Part shown: piece by piece, positions 14,111 through 23,112 of the stretch
Layout of the letters: each line of letters starts with the position of its first letter
How positions within the stretch are numbered: the first letter of the stretch is position 1
Assembly (NCBI GenBank): GCA_947589095.1
Contig: CANQBX010000024.1
Coordinates: 1 to 47,409, forward strand
Source: an uncultured Lachnospiraceae bacterium
Lineage (GTDB): Bacteria; Bacillota; Clostridia; Lachnospirales; Lachnospiraceae
Direction of reading: 5' to 3'
Length of the DNA: 47,409 nt
Translations under genes and position numbers: made by a program
Notes under the pieces: model-generated
The model's input: the letters and a program-made list of their open reading frames with translations, nothing else
What the model was told of the DNA's origin: nothing
The model's database searches: none

Positions 14111-15406
14111 GGATACATGGCGCATCAGCTCTTCTTTTGTATTCTTCTCCGGCTGCTCCAGGACCAGATCCAGAAGCTCCGCCAGAACCGCGCCGATCTC
14201 CCTTCCCGGCTTCATTCCGGCCGCGATCAGATCGCCGCCCGTCACAGCCAGTTCCTTTAAGGAAATGCAGTCGCCCCGGGCGCGGATCGCCGCCGCGCCG
14301 GCAAAAATATCCGTCAGCTGCGCCGATGTCTCAGGAAGCCGGTCGTAATCCGGGATCCTTTCATCCGCGTTCCCAGTGTGCGCGTGACTGCCGGCGGTAT
14401 CGCCGGTTTCTCCCGCGCATTGGCATGATTCATAATACCGCAGGATCTCCGCTTTCAGGCACAGCAGCTCATCGAACAGCTCCGACGGCATCCGGCTCAT
14501 AGTGCGCCGGATATCCGCCTGCGTCCGCCCCACCGGCTGCCGCCACCATTCAACCAGAGTCCCCACATCCGCGATGGTGTCGTTGTCCAGTTTCAGCTCC
14601 CGCAGGATCCGCTTCGCCTCCGCCGCGCTCTGGTGCCGCAGAAACGCCGCCCATCGCAGGCTTTTCCTCGCGGGAAGATGCGGACCTATTGCGATCTTCT
14701 CCGGTTCGATCTTCGCAAATGTATCCGACACATAGGCCGCCGCGCCGCAGTCAAATACCCGGCGGATCTGCTCCGGATGATCGGACAGGAGGAGCTTGGT
14801 CAGTTCCGTCTGGATCCGCTCCTTGCTGACATGAACCAGATTCGGCGCCAGTTTGCGCAGGGCCGCCTCCGTCTCCGGCTCGATCTCAAAGTCCAGCTGG
14901 GCCGCGAAGCGCAGCGCCCGCAGGATCCGCAGGGCGTCCTCCGTAAAACGGTCTTCGGCCCGTCCCACGCAGCGGATCAGCCGCGCCTCCATATCCTGCC
15001 GCCCGCCGAACACATCCACCAGACCGTCCGCGTGATTGTAAGCCATGGCGTTCATCGTAAAATCCCGGCGTTTCAGGTCTTCCACCAGATTCGGCGTAAA
15101 CTCCACCGATTTCGGGTGCCGGCCATCCTCGTACTCGCCGTCGATCCGGTAGGTCGTCACCTCATACCCGATCCGGTCCCGCAGGATCGTGACCGTTCCG
15201 TGCTTGATTCCGGTATCGATCGTCCTTCCAAAAACCGCTTTCACCTGCTCCGGTTTCGCCGAGGTCGTGATATCCCAGTCCCCCGGCTCCCGTCCCATCA
15301 GCGCGTCGCGGACGCATCCGCCGACTACGTAGGCCTCAAAACCATGTTTATTCAGTTTGCCGATGATCTCCTCCGCGGCGCGGGGGATGTGAATCGTTAC
15401 GCCCAC
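14093..15406 (-). CDS. cca: CCA tRNA nucleotidyltransferase
   Basis: This 437-aa class II nucleotidyltransferase adds or repairs the 3' CCA of tRNAs. The head domain has GGCVRD (29-34) and the metal-binding DWD (residues 43-45), then RRDFTMNAMAYN and the AEDRFTEDALRILRALRFAAQL region that sets nucleotide choice. The helical body and tail follow. The start is GTG at 15404-15406, with AAAGGA about nine bases upstream. The frame stays open further upstream but with low-complexity, non-family sequence. Residues from about 336 (…CQCAGETGDTAGSHAHTGN…) look like a non-conserved insert. Confidence 0.93.
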   Translation of the reverse strand: MGVTIHIPRAAEEIIGKLNKHGFEAYVVGGCVRDALMGREPGDWDITTSAKPEQVKAVFGRTIDTGIKHGTVTILRDRIGYEVTTYRIDGEYEDGRHPKSVEFTPNLVEDLKRRDFTMNAMAYNHADGLVDVFGGRQDMEARLIRCVGRAEDRFTEDALRILRALRFAAQLDFEIEPETEAALRKLAPNLVHVSKERIQTELTKLLLSDHPEQIRRVFDCGAAAYVSDTFAKIEPEKIAIGPHLPARKSLRWAAFLRHQSAAEAKRILRELKLDNDTIADVGTLVEWWRQPVGRTQADIRRTMSRMPSELFDELLCLKAEILRYYESCQCAGETGDTAGSHAHTGNADERIPDYDRLPETSAQLTDIFAGAAAIRARGDCISLKELAVTGGDLIAAGMKPGREIGAVLAELLDLVLEQPEKNTKEELMRHVSGLAGE

Positions 15407-15538
15407 AGGCCTGTATCCTTTCCTATTTTGCCGCTTTGCCATGCGGCCCTGGTTGCAGCATAACGCAAAGCCAGCTGCCGCGGTCCGCATTCTCCGCAGA
15501 CCGCGAGGCCAGCCAACGTGCAATTATCTTCCTTCCGA

Positions 15539-16978
15539 TCAATACGCCCGGCCCCAGTACACCATCTTCGCCGCAGGTTTCCCGCAGCAGACGCATTTGT
15601 CCGAAAGCTGCTCCTGCTTAAACGGCATGCAGCGGGAGGTCGCGCCGGTATCCTCGCGGATCTTGTCCTCGCACTCCCGGCAGCCGCACCACATGGCCTT
15701 CACAAAGCCCGGCTTCTCATTGATCGTCTTTACAAAACCATCGTAGTCCACCGCCTCATAGGTGTGGGAATCCCGGTGGGCCTTCGCCTTCTCGAACATA
15801 TCGCTGCGGATCGTTTCAAGCAGCTCGCCGACCCTCGTCTCCAGTTCATCCAGCGCCACCGTGATCTTCTCATGGGTATCGCGGCGCACCAGCACCGCCT
15901 GGTCATTTTCAATATCCTTCGGGCCGATCTCCACGCGGAGCGGAATTCCGCGCATCTCGCACTCGCTGAACTTCCAGCCCGGGCTTTTATCGGAATCGTC
16001 CACCTTCACGCGGAAGCCGGACGCCGCAAGCCTGCTCTTCAGCTCATAGGCCTTATCCAGCACGCCCTCCTTCTTCTGCTGGATCGGGATCACGATCACC
16101 TGGGTCGGCGCGATTCCGGGCGGAAGCACCAGGCCGTTGTCGTCGCCGTGGACCATGATGATCGCGCCGATGATACGGGTGGAAAGCCCCCAGGAGGTCT
16201 GGTGGACATATTTCAATGTATTATCCTTGTCGGCAAACTGGATCTCGAACGCCTTCGCGAAGCCGTCGCCGAAATTATGGCTGGTGCCGGACTGCAGCGC
16301 CTTGCCGTCGTGCATCAGGGCCTCGATGGTGTACGTCGCCTCGGCGCCGGCAAATTTCTCCTTATCGGTCTTGCGGCCGCGGATGACCGGGATCGCCAGT
16401 ACCTCTTCGCAGAAGTCGGCGTATACATTTAGCATCTGCTCGGTCCGCGCCTCGGCCTCCTCCGCCGTCGCATGGGCCGTGTGGCCTTCCTGCCACAGGA
16501 ATTCCCTGGAACGCAGGAACGGCCTGGTCGTCTTCTCCCAGCGCACTACCGAGCACCACTGGTTGTAAAGCTTGGGCAGATCCCGGTAGGAATGGATGTC
16601 GTTCGCGTAGAAATCGCAGAACAGCGTCTCCGAGGTGGGACGCACGCACATCCGCTCCTGCAGCGGCTCCAGACCGCCGTGGGTTACCCACGCCACCTCC
16701 GGCGCGAAGCCCTCCACATGATCCTTCTCCTTCTGCAGAAGGCTCTCCGGAATGAACATGGGCATATAGACGTTCTCTACGCCCGTCTCTTTAAAGCGCC
16801 GGTCCAGCTCCTTCTGGATATTCTCCCAGATCGCGTAGCCCGCCGGTTTGATGACCATGCAGCCCTTGACGCTGGCGTAATCGCACAGCTCCGCCTTCTT
16901 CACCACATCGGTGTACCACTGGGCGAAATCCACGTCCATGGACGTGATCGCCTCTACCAGTTTCTTGTCGTTTGCCAT
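15539..16978 (-). CDS. proS: Prolyl-tRNA synthetase (ProS type 3)
   Basis: This 479-aa class II aminoacyl-tRNA synthetase charges tRNA-Pro. It lacks the large editing insertion of E. coli-type ProRS and has the C-terminal zinc-like domain of the archaeal/eukaryotic-type (type 3) enzymes: cysteines in CGCREC and CVCCG, ending …VYWGRAY. Class II motifs are visible: motif 2 in [20 protein letters not shown] and motif 3 with [12 protein letters not shown]. The ATG is preceded by AAAGGAG. Expression is controlled by a T-box leader upstream. Confidence 0.96.
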   Translation of the reverse strand: MANDKKLVEAITSMDVDFAQWYTDVVKKAELCDYASVKGCMVIKPAGYAIWENIQKELDRRFKETGVENVYMPMFIPESLLQKEKDHVEGFAPEVAWVTHGGLEPLQERMCVRPTSETLFCDFYANDIHSYRDLPKLYNQWCSVVRWEKTTRPFLRSREFLWQEGHTAHATAEEAEARTEQMLNVYADFCEEVLAIPVIRGRKTDKEKFAGAEATYTIEALMHDGKALQSGTSHNFGDGFAKAFEIQFADKDNTLKYVHQTSWGLSTRIIGAIIMVHGDDNGLVLPPGIAPTQVIVIPIQQKKEGVLDKAYELKSRLAASGFRVKVDDSDKSPGWKFSECEMRGIPLRVEIGPKDIENDQAVLVRRDTHEKITVALDELETRVGELLETIRSDMFEKAKAHRDSHTYEAVDYDGFVKTINEKPGFVKAMWCGCRECEDKIREDTGATSRCMPFKQEQLSDKCVCCGKPAAKMVYWGRAY

Positions 16979-17028
16979 GATGCATTCTCCTTTTTACGAT
17001 TCTGATTTGATATTGTTTCCGCAGGTAC

Positions 17029-17064
17029 AAAAAAACGGTCCCTGCGCCTTGCGACGAGGGACCG
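17029..17064 (-). terminator. T-box terminator before proS
   Basis: GGTCCCT (17037-17043) pairs with AGGGACC (17057-17063), followed on the minus strand by seven Ts. It is the alternative to the antiterminator in the T-box leader. Confidence 0.85.
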
Positions 17065-17368
17065 GATCCTGAATTTTACGTCAGCTTGCGGAAACGCGCC
17101 AACGGCGCGATCCGCTTGTTCCGGCGGTACCACCCTGATTAACCGTCCGCCGCGCCGCCCGCAAAGGCATCCGCCTTCCCACCGCGCCGCCCGCCGGACC
17201 GGTTCTCTTTATTCTCCCGCTAACGCCGGGGATACGCCGCGCTTTCACGCGGAGGCTCCGGGGCCGGTTCAGCTTCCGGTGACATGGGAACCTTCCACCA
17301 TCCGGTTCCTTCTCTGGTCATGTGCGTCGGCTTACTATTCCCTTTCAACGCCTGAAATCTTTTATAAT
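17029..17368 (-). ncRNA. T-box leader controlling proS
   Basis: The minus strand carries the T-box sequence AGGGTGGTACCGC (17124-17136), which pairs with the tRNA acceptor end, upstream of a terminator. The 5' half contains a stem I-like region (about 17280-17350, GGAACC/GGTTCC arms). A Pro codon CCG in the context TGAACCGG (17265-17267) is a plausible specifier, fitting a proline enzyme. Uncharged tRNA-Pro should stabilise the antiterminator and raise proS expression. The specifier assignment is tentative. Confidence 0.88.
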
Positions 17369-17374
17369 ATGGTG

Positions 17375-17403
17375 ATTCTACGCTATTTTCTTCCCTTTGT
17401 CAA
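17375..17403 (-). promoter_or_regulatory. Promoter of the T-box-proS transcript
   Basis: TTGACA (17398-17403) and TAGAAT (17375-17380) are spaced 17 bp apart, giving a leader of about 390 nt before proS. Confidence 0.75.
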
Positions 17404-17464
17404 GCCAAATATACCGCGCCCGACCATCGTATGCCCAGTCACTGCCAATACACGGCTTCCGGTT

Positions 17465-18832
17465 TCACCCGCGGATCGCGTCCGCGATCTCCGCCACCTT
17501 CTCCTCCGTCAGAATATATTTCTTATGAAAATAGAAGATCGCGATCAGAAGCCCGGCGATCGGCAGCACCGTCATTGTCAGCCGCAATCCCATGACCGAC
17601 GACGCAGCCGCCTCCACCGCGGCCGCCGTCTCCGACGTATCGCCGTTTAATTTCGTCACGGACAGGCAGACGGCGGCGATCAGCGCCGCTACGCCGCTGG
17701 CCAGCTTCACGACAAAAGTCTGCATGGAGAAGATCACGCTTTCGTCGCGGCGGTTATTCTTCCACTGGCCGTAATCCACGGTGTTGGCCAGGAACACGGT
17801 GGTCAGCACTGTCAGCATACCGAAGGCCACGAAGATGAAGAAGGCCGGCACGAACAGGGCGAAGATACTGGTCACATTCAAAAGCATGAAGACCAGAAGC
17901 GTCGCGTATCCCACGATCGCCAGAATAAAGCTCAGATAGAATACTTTTATGGCGCTTAAGAACTTCCGGACCAGCGGGAACAGGATCATCATCGACAGGA
18001 TCTGGATCCCTCCGCCGAAGGTATTGAACAGCGTGTAGCTGTTGTACCAGGCGTCGCCGCCGAAATCGTATTTGAAGAAGTAGATCACCAGGTTGGAGGT
18101 AATATACAGGGAGCAGTTGATCAGCACGATGCTGACGACGATGGTCATAGCCTGATCGTTCTGCAGCAGCGCTTTAAACATCTGCCCCACCGACGGGGAC
18201 TCTACATCCACCGTGGATTTCTCCTTGATGCACACGCAGGTGATCGTGATAAAGATCACAAATAACACCGCCAGGATCAGCGCGAACCGGGCGAAACCCG
18301 CCCGCTCATTGCCCTGTCCCAGGCTGTAAACGCATTTCATCGTAATGATCGTAACAAGAGCCGAACCGACGCCCGCGCAGGAACGCCCCAGCGTGGACAG
18401 GCTCTCCCTCTCCTGTCCGCCTTCCGTGAAGGCCGGGATCATGGACCAGAACGGAATATCCATCATCGTGTAGGTCACGCCCCAGAGGATATAGGTGACA
18501 GCCGCGTAGGCTACCAGCCCGCTGCCGTTTAACGCCGGCGGCGCCGCGAACATAAAATACAGGATTACCGCGTTCGTTACCGTTCCGATCAGAAGCCACG
18601 GACGGAACTTCCCCCATTTTGTCCGGGTCTTCGCCACGACCACTCCCATGATCGGATCGTTGAACGCGTCAAATACCCGGGCCGCCATCAGGATCATACC
18701 CATGGCGATGGCGCTGACCCCCAGGATATCCTGATAATAGTACAGGATATAGCTGGCGGACAGCATGTAGACCATGTCCTTTCCCACGGCGCCCAGGCCG
18801 TAGGACGCTTTCTCTTTTGCTGTCAGTTTCAT
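17465..18832 (-). CDS. GPH family sugar:cation symporter (MFS)
   Basis: This 455-aa protein has about 12 transmembrane segments and belongs to the glycoside-pentoside-hexuronide:cation symporter family. Typical features are the N-terminal KEKASYGLGAVGKDMVYML, the loop FDAFNDPIMGVVVAKTRTKWGKFRPW (the GPH signature with NDP and KxGKFRPW) and DIPFWSMIPAFT. The ATG at 18832 has AAGGAG about eight bases upstream and begins the family N-terminus; 11 extra in-frame codons upstream are ignored. No sugar-metabolism gene is adjacent, so the substrate is open. Confidence 0.9.
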   Translation of the reverse strand: MKLTAKEKASYGLGAVGKDMVYMLSASYILYYYQDILGVSAIAMGMILMAARVFDAFNDPIMGVVVAKTRTKWGKFRPWLLIGTVTNAVILYFMFAAPPALNGSGLVAYAAVTYILWGVTYTMMDIPFWSMIPAFTEGGQERESLSTLGRSCAGVGSALVTIITMKCVYSLGQGNERAGFARFALILAVLFVIFITITCVCIKEKSTVDVESPSVGQMFKALLQNDQAMTIVVSIVLINCSLYITSNLVIYFFKYDFGGDAWYNSYTLFNTFGGGIQILSMMILFPLVRKFLSAIKVFYLSFILAIVGYATLLVFMLLNVTSIFALFVPAFFIFVAFGMLTVLTTVFLANTVDYGQWKNNRRDESVIFSMQTFVVKLASGVAALIAAVCLSVTKLNGDTSETAAAVEAAASSVMGLRLTMTVLPIAGLLIAIFYFHKKYILTEEKVAEIADAIRG

Positions 18833-19020
18833 CTCTGTCTCTCCTTCTGCCGAATCATTCTGCAATCCGCTGCACGGCCGGACAACGGCGCACGCCGGCA
18901 GCCGCCGCAGCGTCTATGCCTTCAGTTTACCATACCAGCCGGCATTTGTCACTCTGAAAATGTCTCCGCGGGGAAGACAGCCGTACAGCTTTGTTCGTCT
19001 TCTGAATACTGCCCTGTCAA

Positions 19021-19052
19021 TTGTTAACCATTTTCAAATATCATGTTGACAA
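19021..19052 (+). promoter_or_regulatory. BirA operator upstream of bioY
   Basis: TTGTTAAC (19021-19028) and GTTGACAA (19045-19052) form an imperfect inverted repeat (one mismatch) with a 16-bp spacer, the pattern of Firmicutes BirA boxes. The right half overlaps the -35 of the bioY promoter, so binding of biotin-loaded BirA would block transcription. Confidence 0.8.
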
Positions 19053-19074
19053 TCCGCATCTCTTTCTGTATAAT
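19046..19074 (+). promoter_or_regulatory. Promoter of bioY
   Basis: Perfect consensus: TTGACA (19046-19051), 17-bp spacer, TATAAT (19069-19074). It overlaps the BirA operator. The leader is about 97 nt. Confidence 0.85.
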
Positions 19075-19177
19075 CGTTACGAATGCGCAAGCATTCTGAA
19101 AGCCGGGCGCGGGCCAATGTAGGGACATCCGGGAATGACAGCGGCCATGCGTCTGGATTCAGGAAGGAGTATTTACC

Positions 19178-19753
19178 ATGCGTTTATCAGACAACACGAC
19201 AACCAGACCGTTCCTGACAATCCGCGAAATCGCGCTTACCGCGCTTATGACCGCGGTCATCTGTGTGCTGGGTCCGATCGCATTTCCGATCCCCCTCTCG
19301 CCGGTGCCCATTTCTCTGGGAACCCTGGCGATCTACCTGGCCGTCTATGTCCTGGGTATGAAGCGGGGTCTTATAAGCTGCGCGGCCTACCTTCTCCTCG
19401 GCGCTGCCGGACTTCCGGTATTTACCGGTTTCACCGGCGGACTGGCCAAGATGGCGGGCCCGACCGGCGGTTATATGATCGGTTATCTGTTCATGGCGGC
19501 CGCGGAAGGTTATTTTGTCGATCATTTCCATGGAAAGAAGCTTTACGTGGTAGCCGGCATGATGGCCGGTACCGCTTTCTGCTATCTGTTCGGCTCCCTG
19601 TGGCTGGCCTATCAGATGCATCTGACCTTCTCCGGCGCGCTGGCCATGGGCGCGATCCCCTATCTGCCCGGCGACGCGGCGAAGATCGCGATCGCCCTGT
19701 CGCTCGGAAGCCCGGTGCGGTATGCGCTTAACCGGGAAAATCTGCTGGACTGA
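19178..19753 (+). CDS. bioY: Biotin ECF transporter substrate-binding subunit BioY
   Basis: This 191-aa membrane protein with about six helices binds biotin as the S component of an energy-coupling-factor transporter. The ATPase and EcfT subunits must be supplied elsewhere, as none is here. Family features include the TAVICVLGPIAFPIPLSPVPISL segment, the GGLAKMAGPTGGYMIGY loop and the C-terminal YLPGDAAKI. AAGGAG lies eight bases before the ATG. A consensus promoter with a BirA operator precedes it, so repression by biotin is expected. Its 3' end overlaps the convergent membrane-protein gene by 26 bp. Confidence 0.95.
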   Translation: MRLSDNTTTRPFLTIREIALTALMTAVICVLGPIAFPIPLSPVPISLGTLAIYLAVYVLGMKRGLISCAAYLLLGAAGLPVFTGFTGGLAKMAGPTGGYMIGYLFMAAAEGYFVDHFHGKKLYVVAGMMAGTAFCYLFGSLWLAYQMHLTFSGALAMGAIPYLPGDAAKIAIALSLGSPVRYALNRENLLD

Positions 19754-20789
19754 ATATAAATTCCCGGATCAGCAGCGCACCCACCGGTCCCAGAAGCACG
19801 CCGGGAATACCGAACAGCCGAAGCCCCACATAGATCGAGACAAGCGTCTCCAAAGGCGACAGATCCACCTTATCGCTCAGAAGCTTCGCCTCCAGGAATT
19901 CCCGAAGAAAATAGCATGCCGCGTAAAGAGCCAGCAGAAACGCTCCTCTCTGCCATTTCCTTCGAAAAAAGCAAAGCAGCGCCCATGGCACAAGCACGGT
20001 ACCGGTACCGAGAAACGGCAGCGCATCGAGAAGTCCCAGGCCGATTCCGGCCAGAATATAGTAAGGGTTCTTCAAAAGGAATAATCCCCCGGTACACAGA
20101 GCCATCGTAAAAAGCAGCACAATTCCCTGCGCCCGCAGATAGGCACGGCCGGCCACTCCGAGCACGCGTCCGATCCGCGCGAATTCATCTCCAAAAGCGG
20201 AATTCTCCATCCGCGCGCGGATCCCATCCATTTCCCGTACAAAAAGCATCACTCCGACTACGAACAGAACCGTAACGACCGCCGTTTCCACGACTCCCTG
20301 CGCCACCGGCATGGAGTTTCCCATCAGATAGGACATCACGCCCTGCTTCATCCGGTCGCCGAGACCTTCGATCATATCCTGAGCCAGATATACCATCGTA
20401 TCCTCTTTCAGCGTCAGACGCCGTTCCACCAGATGGCACATTCCCGTAAGCCACCGGTTCAGCCGCTCCAGCCATTCCGGCATCCGCTCCATAAAAAGCA
20501 CGATCTGTTCACAGAGCCTTCTTCCGCCCACATAGACCGCCGCGCCCAGGGCGCCGAAAACCAGGGCCAGCAAGAACGCCGCAACCGCCCACGGAGCGGC
20601 GCCGAACGCATGCTCCCGCCACCGGAACCGCAGTTTCCCGGCCAGCCTTTCCGCCGGCGGTTTTAGAATGACTGCCGTCACAGCGGCAAAGACAAAGGGA
20701 GCCGCAAGCGGCAGTATATACTTAAAGGTCAGATACACTCCCGCGGCAGCTCCCGCGATCTTCAATATTCTTTTTTCTTTCTCGTTCAT
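19728..20789 (-). CDS. AI-2E family transporter (YtvI-like)
   Basis: This 353-aa protein has paired N-terminal helices, a long polar middle segment (about residues 85-160) and a C-terminal bundle with LGLLDALPFLGTGTVLVPWAL and FLEAKLLSDKVDLSPLETLVSIYVG. These are hallmarks of the AI-2E/PerM family (PF01594), including the sporulation protein YtvI. The family name reflects one characterised exporter; substrates vary and are unknown here. The gene lies 73 bp downstream of the amylosucrase gene, separated by a perfect 8-bp hairpin (20810-20817 with 20821-20828) lacking a T-run, so partial co-transcription is possible. Confidence 0.88.
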   Translation of the reverse strand: MNEKEKRILKIAGAAAGVYLTFKYILPLAAPFVFAAVTAVILKPPAERLAGKLRFRWREHAFGAAPWAVAAFLLALVFGALGAAVYVGGRRLCEQIVLFMERMPEWLERLNRWLTGMCHLVERRLTLKEDTMVYLAQDMIEGLGDRMKQGVMSYLMGNSMPVAQGVVETAVVTVLFVVGVMLFVREMDGIRARMENSAFGDEFARIGRVLGVAGRAYLRAQGIVLLFTMALCTGGLFLLKNPYYILAGIGLGLLDALPFLGTGTVLVPWALLCFFRRKWQRGAFLLALYAACYFLREFLEAKLLSDKVDLSPLETLVSIYVGLRLFGIPGVLLGPVGALLIREFIFSPADFPG

Positions 20790-20862
20790 AATCCCGTCCG
20801 ATCCTTCCCGCTGCCGGTTCCCGGCAGCCGTTCCCTTAGATTATGAACGTATTTTCCGATAT

Positions 20863-22722
20863 CTATTCTGTCCTGTCCTCCGCAGACGCGGATACAAGCC
20901 GCCCCCATACGAAATCATAGGGACGCAGCCACACTCTGCCGTCGCTTCCCAGCGTCTCCCCGGTCAGCATATCCGTTCCGCCCTCCGTCCAGGCGATCTC
21001 CTTCCGCTCCCTGCTGAAATTATAGATTCCGACCAGCGTTTCCTTCTCGCCCGTCCGCTTAAGAATCAGCACGCCGTCGTCGCCGCTTGCGCAGGTTGCG
21101 GCCTTTGCGCCGGTTCCGAACGCCTCATGCTCCGCGCGCAGCGTCTCCAGCCTCCGCAGGGCTGTGAAGAGCCGTTCCTGCACAGTCCCCGGCTTTTCGA
21201 TATTCTTCACCAGACTCCACTGAAACGCTCCCCGGTGGATATACCGTGAATCCATCCGCTTCTCCGGATCGTCCTTATAGCTGTAGTCGTTCACCTGCCC
21301 GACCTCGTCCCCGCTGTAGATCACCGGGATCCCGGCCTGAAACAGCATGAACGCATGCAGCATCACATCCAGGCGGATCGCCCGCTCCATACCGTACTCG
21401 TCGCCGCAGAATCCGGCCTTCTCCACGCCGCACATGGACGCCGTCGTCCCGCAGAAGCGGGCGTCCCGGGTGATCGGGTCGTTGTTATAGAGCTCGCCGC
21501 GGCTCGGACTGTCCTCCAGTTTCCCGGTGAAGAAATCATTCAGAAACTGCTTGTGCGGTATCTGCTGCATCCCCCATTCCGCCAGCGTATCGTAGTCCAG
21601 TCCCCAGCCGATATCGTCGTGGCAGCGGAGATAGTTCAGAAATGTGTACTCCTGCGGCAGGCCGTACACGGCATCCAGCTGCTTCTTAAGAAGCCGCACA
21701 TCCTGGGTCGCCACCGTGTGCCAGACCGTCGCCATCGTCGTCACATTATAGAGCATATGGCATTCCGGCTTCTTAACGGTACCGAAATAGGGCGCAACCT
21801 TCACCGGTTCCATAACTACCTCGCCGAGCAGCAGCGTTCCCGGACACACCGCCTCGCCGATCATGCGCATCATGCGCACCAGCGTATGTACCTGGGGCAG
21901 ATTGCGGCAGGTCGTCCCCAGCTCCTTCCAGATATAGGGCACCGCATCCAGACGGATCACGTCGATACCCAGGTTTGCCAGGAACAGATAGTTATAGACC
22001 ATCTCGTTAAATACCACCGGATTCGCGTAATTCAGATCCCACTGGTACGGATAGAAAGAAGTCATCACATGCTTGCCCACATCCGGCAGCCAGGTGAAAT
22101 TCCCCGGAGCGGTCGTCGGAAACACCTGCGGCACGGTCTTTTCGAACTGCATCGGGATCTCCCAGCTGTCATAGAAGAAATACCGGTCCTGATACTCCCT
22201 CTCCCCGGCCCTGGCCCGCCTGGCCCACTCATGATCCTCAGAAGTGTGGTTCATCACGAAATCCAGGCACAGGCTGATCCCCTGCTCATGGCAGCGGCCG
22301 GCCAGATCCTCCAGATCCTCCACCGTTCCCAGTTCCTTCTGCACCTTTCGGAAGTCCGCCACCGCGTAGCCGCCGTCGGACCGGCCCGCAGGCGATTCCA
22401 TCAGAGGCATCAGATGCAGATAGTTGACGCCGCAGGAACTGACATAGTCCAGATGCTCCGCCACGCCCTTCAGGTTCCCGGCAAACTGGCCCACGTACAT
22501 CATCATGCCTAAAAGACCGTTCCCCCGGTACCACTCCGGATCCGCCTCCCGCTTCGCGTCAAGCTCCTTAAGCGGAGCTTTTCTGGCGTCCCAGATCCTT
22601 CGCAGATTGCAGCAAAGCTCGGCGAAACGCGCTTCATCGTCATACAGCTCCATATAAAGCCATTTCAGTTCGTCGTAATGCCTTTCAAGCCGCTGCCCGA
22701 AAATGTCCTTCTTCTCCCTCAC
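20863..22722 (-). CDS. Amylosucrase-like glycoside hydrolase (GH13, subfamily 4 type)
   Basis: This 619-aa cytoplasmic (no signal peptide) GH13 enzyme closely resembles amylosucrase, which splits sucrose and transfers glucose to an alpha-1,4-glucan, or a sucrose hydrolase. Amylosucrase-type signatures are LDFVMNHTSEDHEWARRA, YQWDLNYANPVVF, LGIDVIRLDAVPYIWK (nucleophile Asp259), LLLGEVV (acid/base Glu301) and RCHDDIGW (transition-state stabiliser Asp369). A C-terminal beta domain ends the protein. The start is GTG with AGGAAG eight bases upstream. It is divergent from an AraC regulator, which probably controls it. Product specificity (polymer versus hydrolysis) cannot be read from sequence. 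Confidence 0.9.
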   Translation of the reverse strand: MREKKDIFGQRLERHYDELKWLYMELYDDEARFAELCCNLRRIWDARKAPLKELDAKREADPEWYRGNGLLGMMMYVGQFAGNLKGVAEHLDYVSSCGVNYLHLMPLMESPAGRSDGGYAVADFRKVQKELGTVEDLEDLAGRCHEQGISLCLDFVMNHTSEDHEWARRARAGEREYQDRYFFYDSWEIPMQFEKTVPQVFPTTAPGNFTWLPDVGKHVMTSFYPYQWDLNYANPVVFNEMVYNYLFLANLGIDVIRLDAVPYIWKELGTTCRNLPQVHTLVRMMRMIGEAVCPGTLLLGEVVMEPVKVAPYFGTVKKPECHMLYNVTTMATVWHTVATQDVRLLKKQLDAVYGLPQEYTFLNYLRCHDDIGWGLDYDTLAEWGMQQIPHKQFLNDFFTGKLEDSPSRGELYNNDPITRDARFCGTTASMCGVEKAGFCGDEYGMERAIRLDVMLHAFMLFQAGIPVIYSGDEVGQVNDYSYKDDPEKRMDSRYIHRGAFQWSLVKNIEKPGTVQERLFTALRRLETLRAEHEAFGTGAKAATCASGDDGVLILKRTGEKETLVGIYNFSRERKEIAWTEGGTDMLTGETLGSDGRVWLRPYDFVWGRLVSASAEDRTE

Positions 22723-22755
22723 CGTTTACACTTCCTCAAAATAGATATTTCTGCA

Positions 22756-22784
22756 ATTTTATCATTTTGTTCCGCCGCTGTCAA
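22756..22784 (-). promoter_or_regulatory. Promoter of the amylosucrase gene
   Basis: TTGACA (22779-22784) and TAAAAT (22756-22761) have a 17-bp spacer, with the predicted start about 27 nt before the GTG. A second, weaker candidate has TTGACA at 22923-22928. Confidence 0.65.
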
Positions 22785-22824
22785 TCGGCCCGGCCTTCTT
22801 TCCCGCATGCCGCCGGAATCCATG

Positions 22825-22836
22825 GAAAGCGCTTTC
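22825..22836. promoter_or_regulatory. cre-like palindrome (candidate CcpA site)
   Basis: GAAAGCGCTTTC is a perfect 12-bp palindrome and equals the core of the catabolite-responsive element consensus TGAAAGCGCTTTCA, missing only the outermost bases. It lies about 40 bp upstream of the amylosucrase -35, between the divergent genes. Catabolite control of the sucrose gene is a reasonable inference. Confidence 0.55.
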
Positions 22837-22945
22837 TTTCGGTAAATACGGCCGCTTTCCCCCCTTGCGTATCCTGTCGAAAACGCCAATACACGGCGAA
22901 AATTATGCCCAAATGCCATCTTTGTCAATATGCCTTAATATTCGC

Positions 22946-22975
22946 TTGATATTCGATCAAATTTAGGTATATAAT
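22946..22975 (+). promoter_or_regulatory. Promoter and inverted repeat of the AraC-family gene
   Basis: TTGATA (22946-22951) and TATAAT (22970-22975) are separated by 18 bp. An inverted repeat TTGAT-N5-ATCAA (22946-22960) overlaps the -35, a plausible operator for autoregulation. The leader is about 130 nt. Confidence 0.6.
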
Positions 22976-23112
22976 GAAGGTGGACGTTAGCAGCTTATAT
23001 AATATTTCACAACCGGATCCCGGATATTCGACTGCTTTTATGTGCGTTACGTTGAACATTCCAAGCATTATTGTTCCACACGGGCCATGTGCCGACGAAA
23101 GGAGCCTGACTT

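Noticed and set aside
17440-22900. The 13-mer GCCAATACACGGC occurs in two intergenic regions (about 17442 and 22885)
   Set aside because: There are only two copies, with no shared flanking structure and different positions relative to promoters. Chance is adequate.
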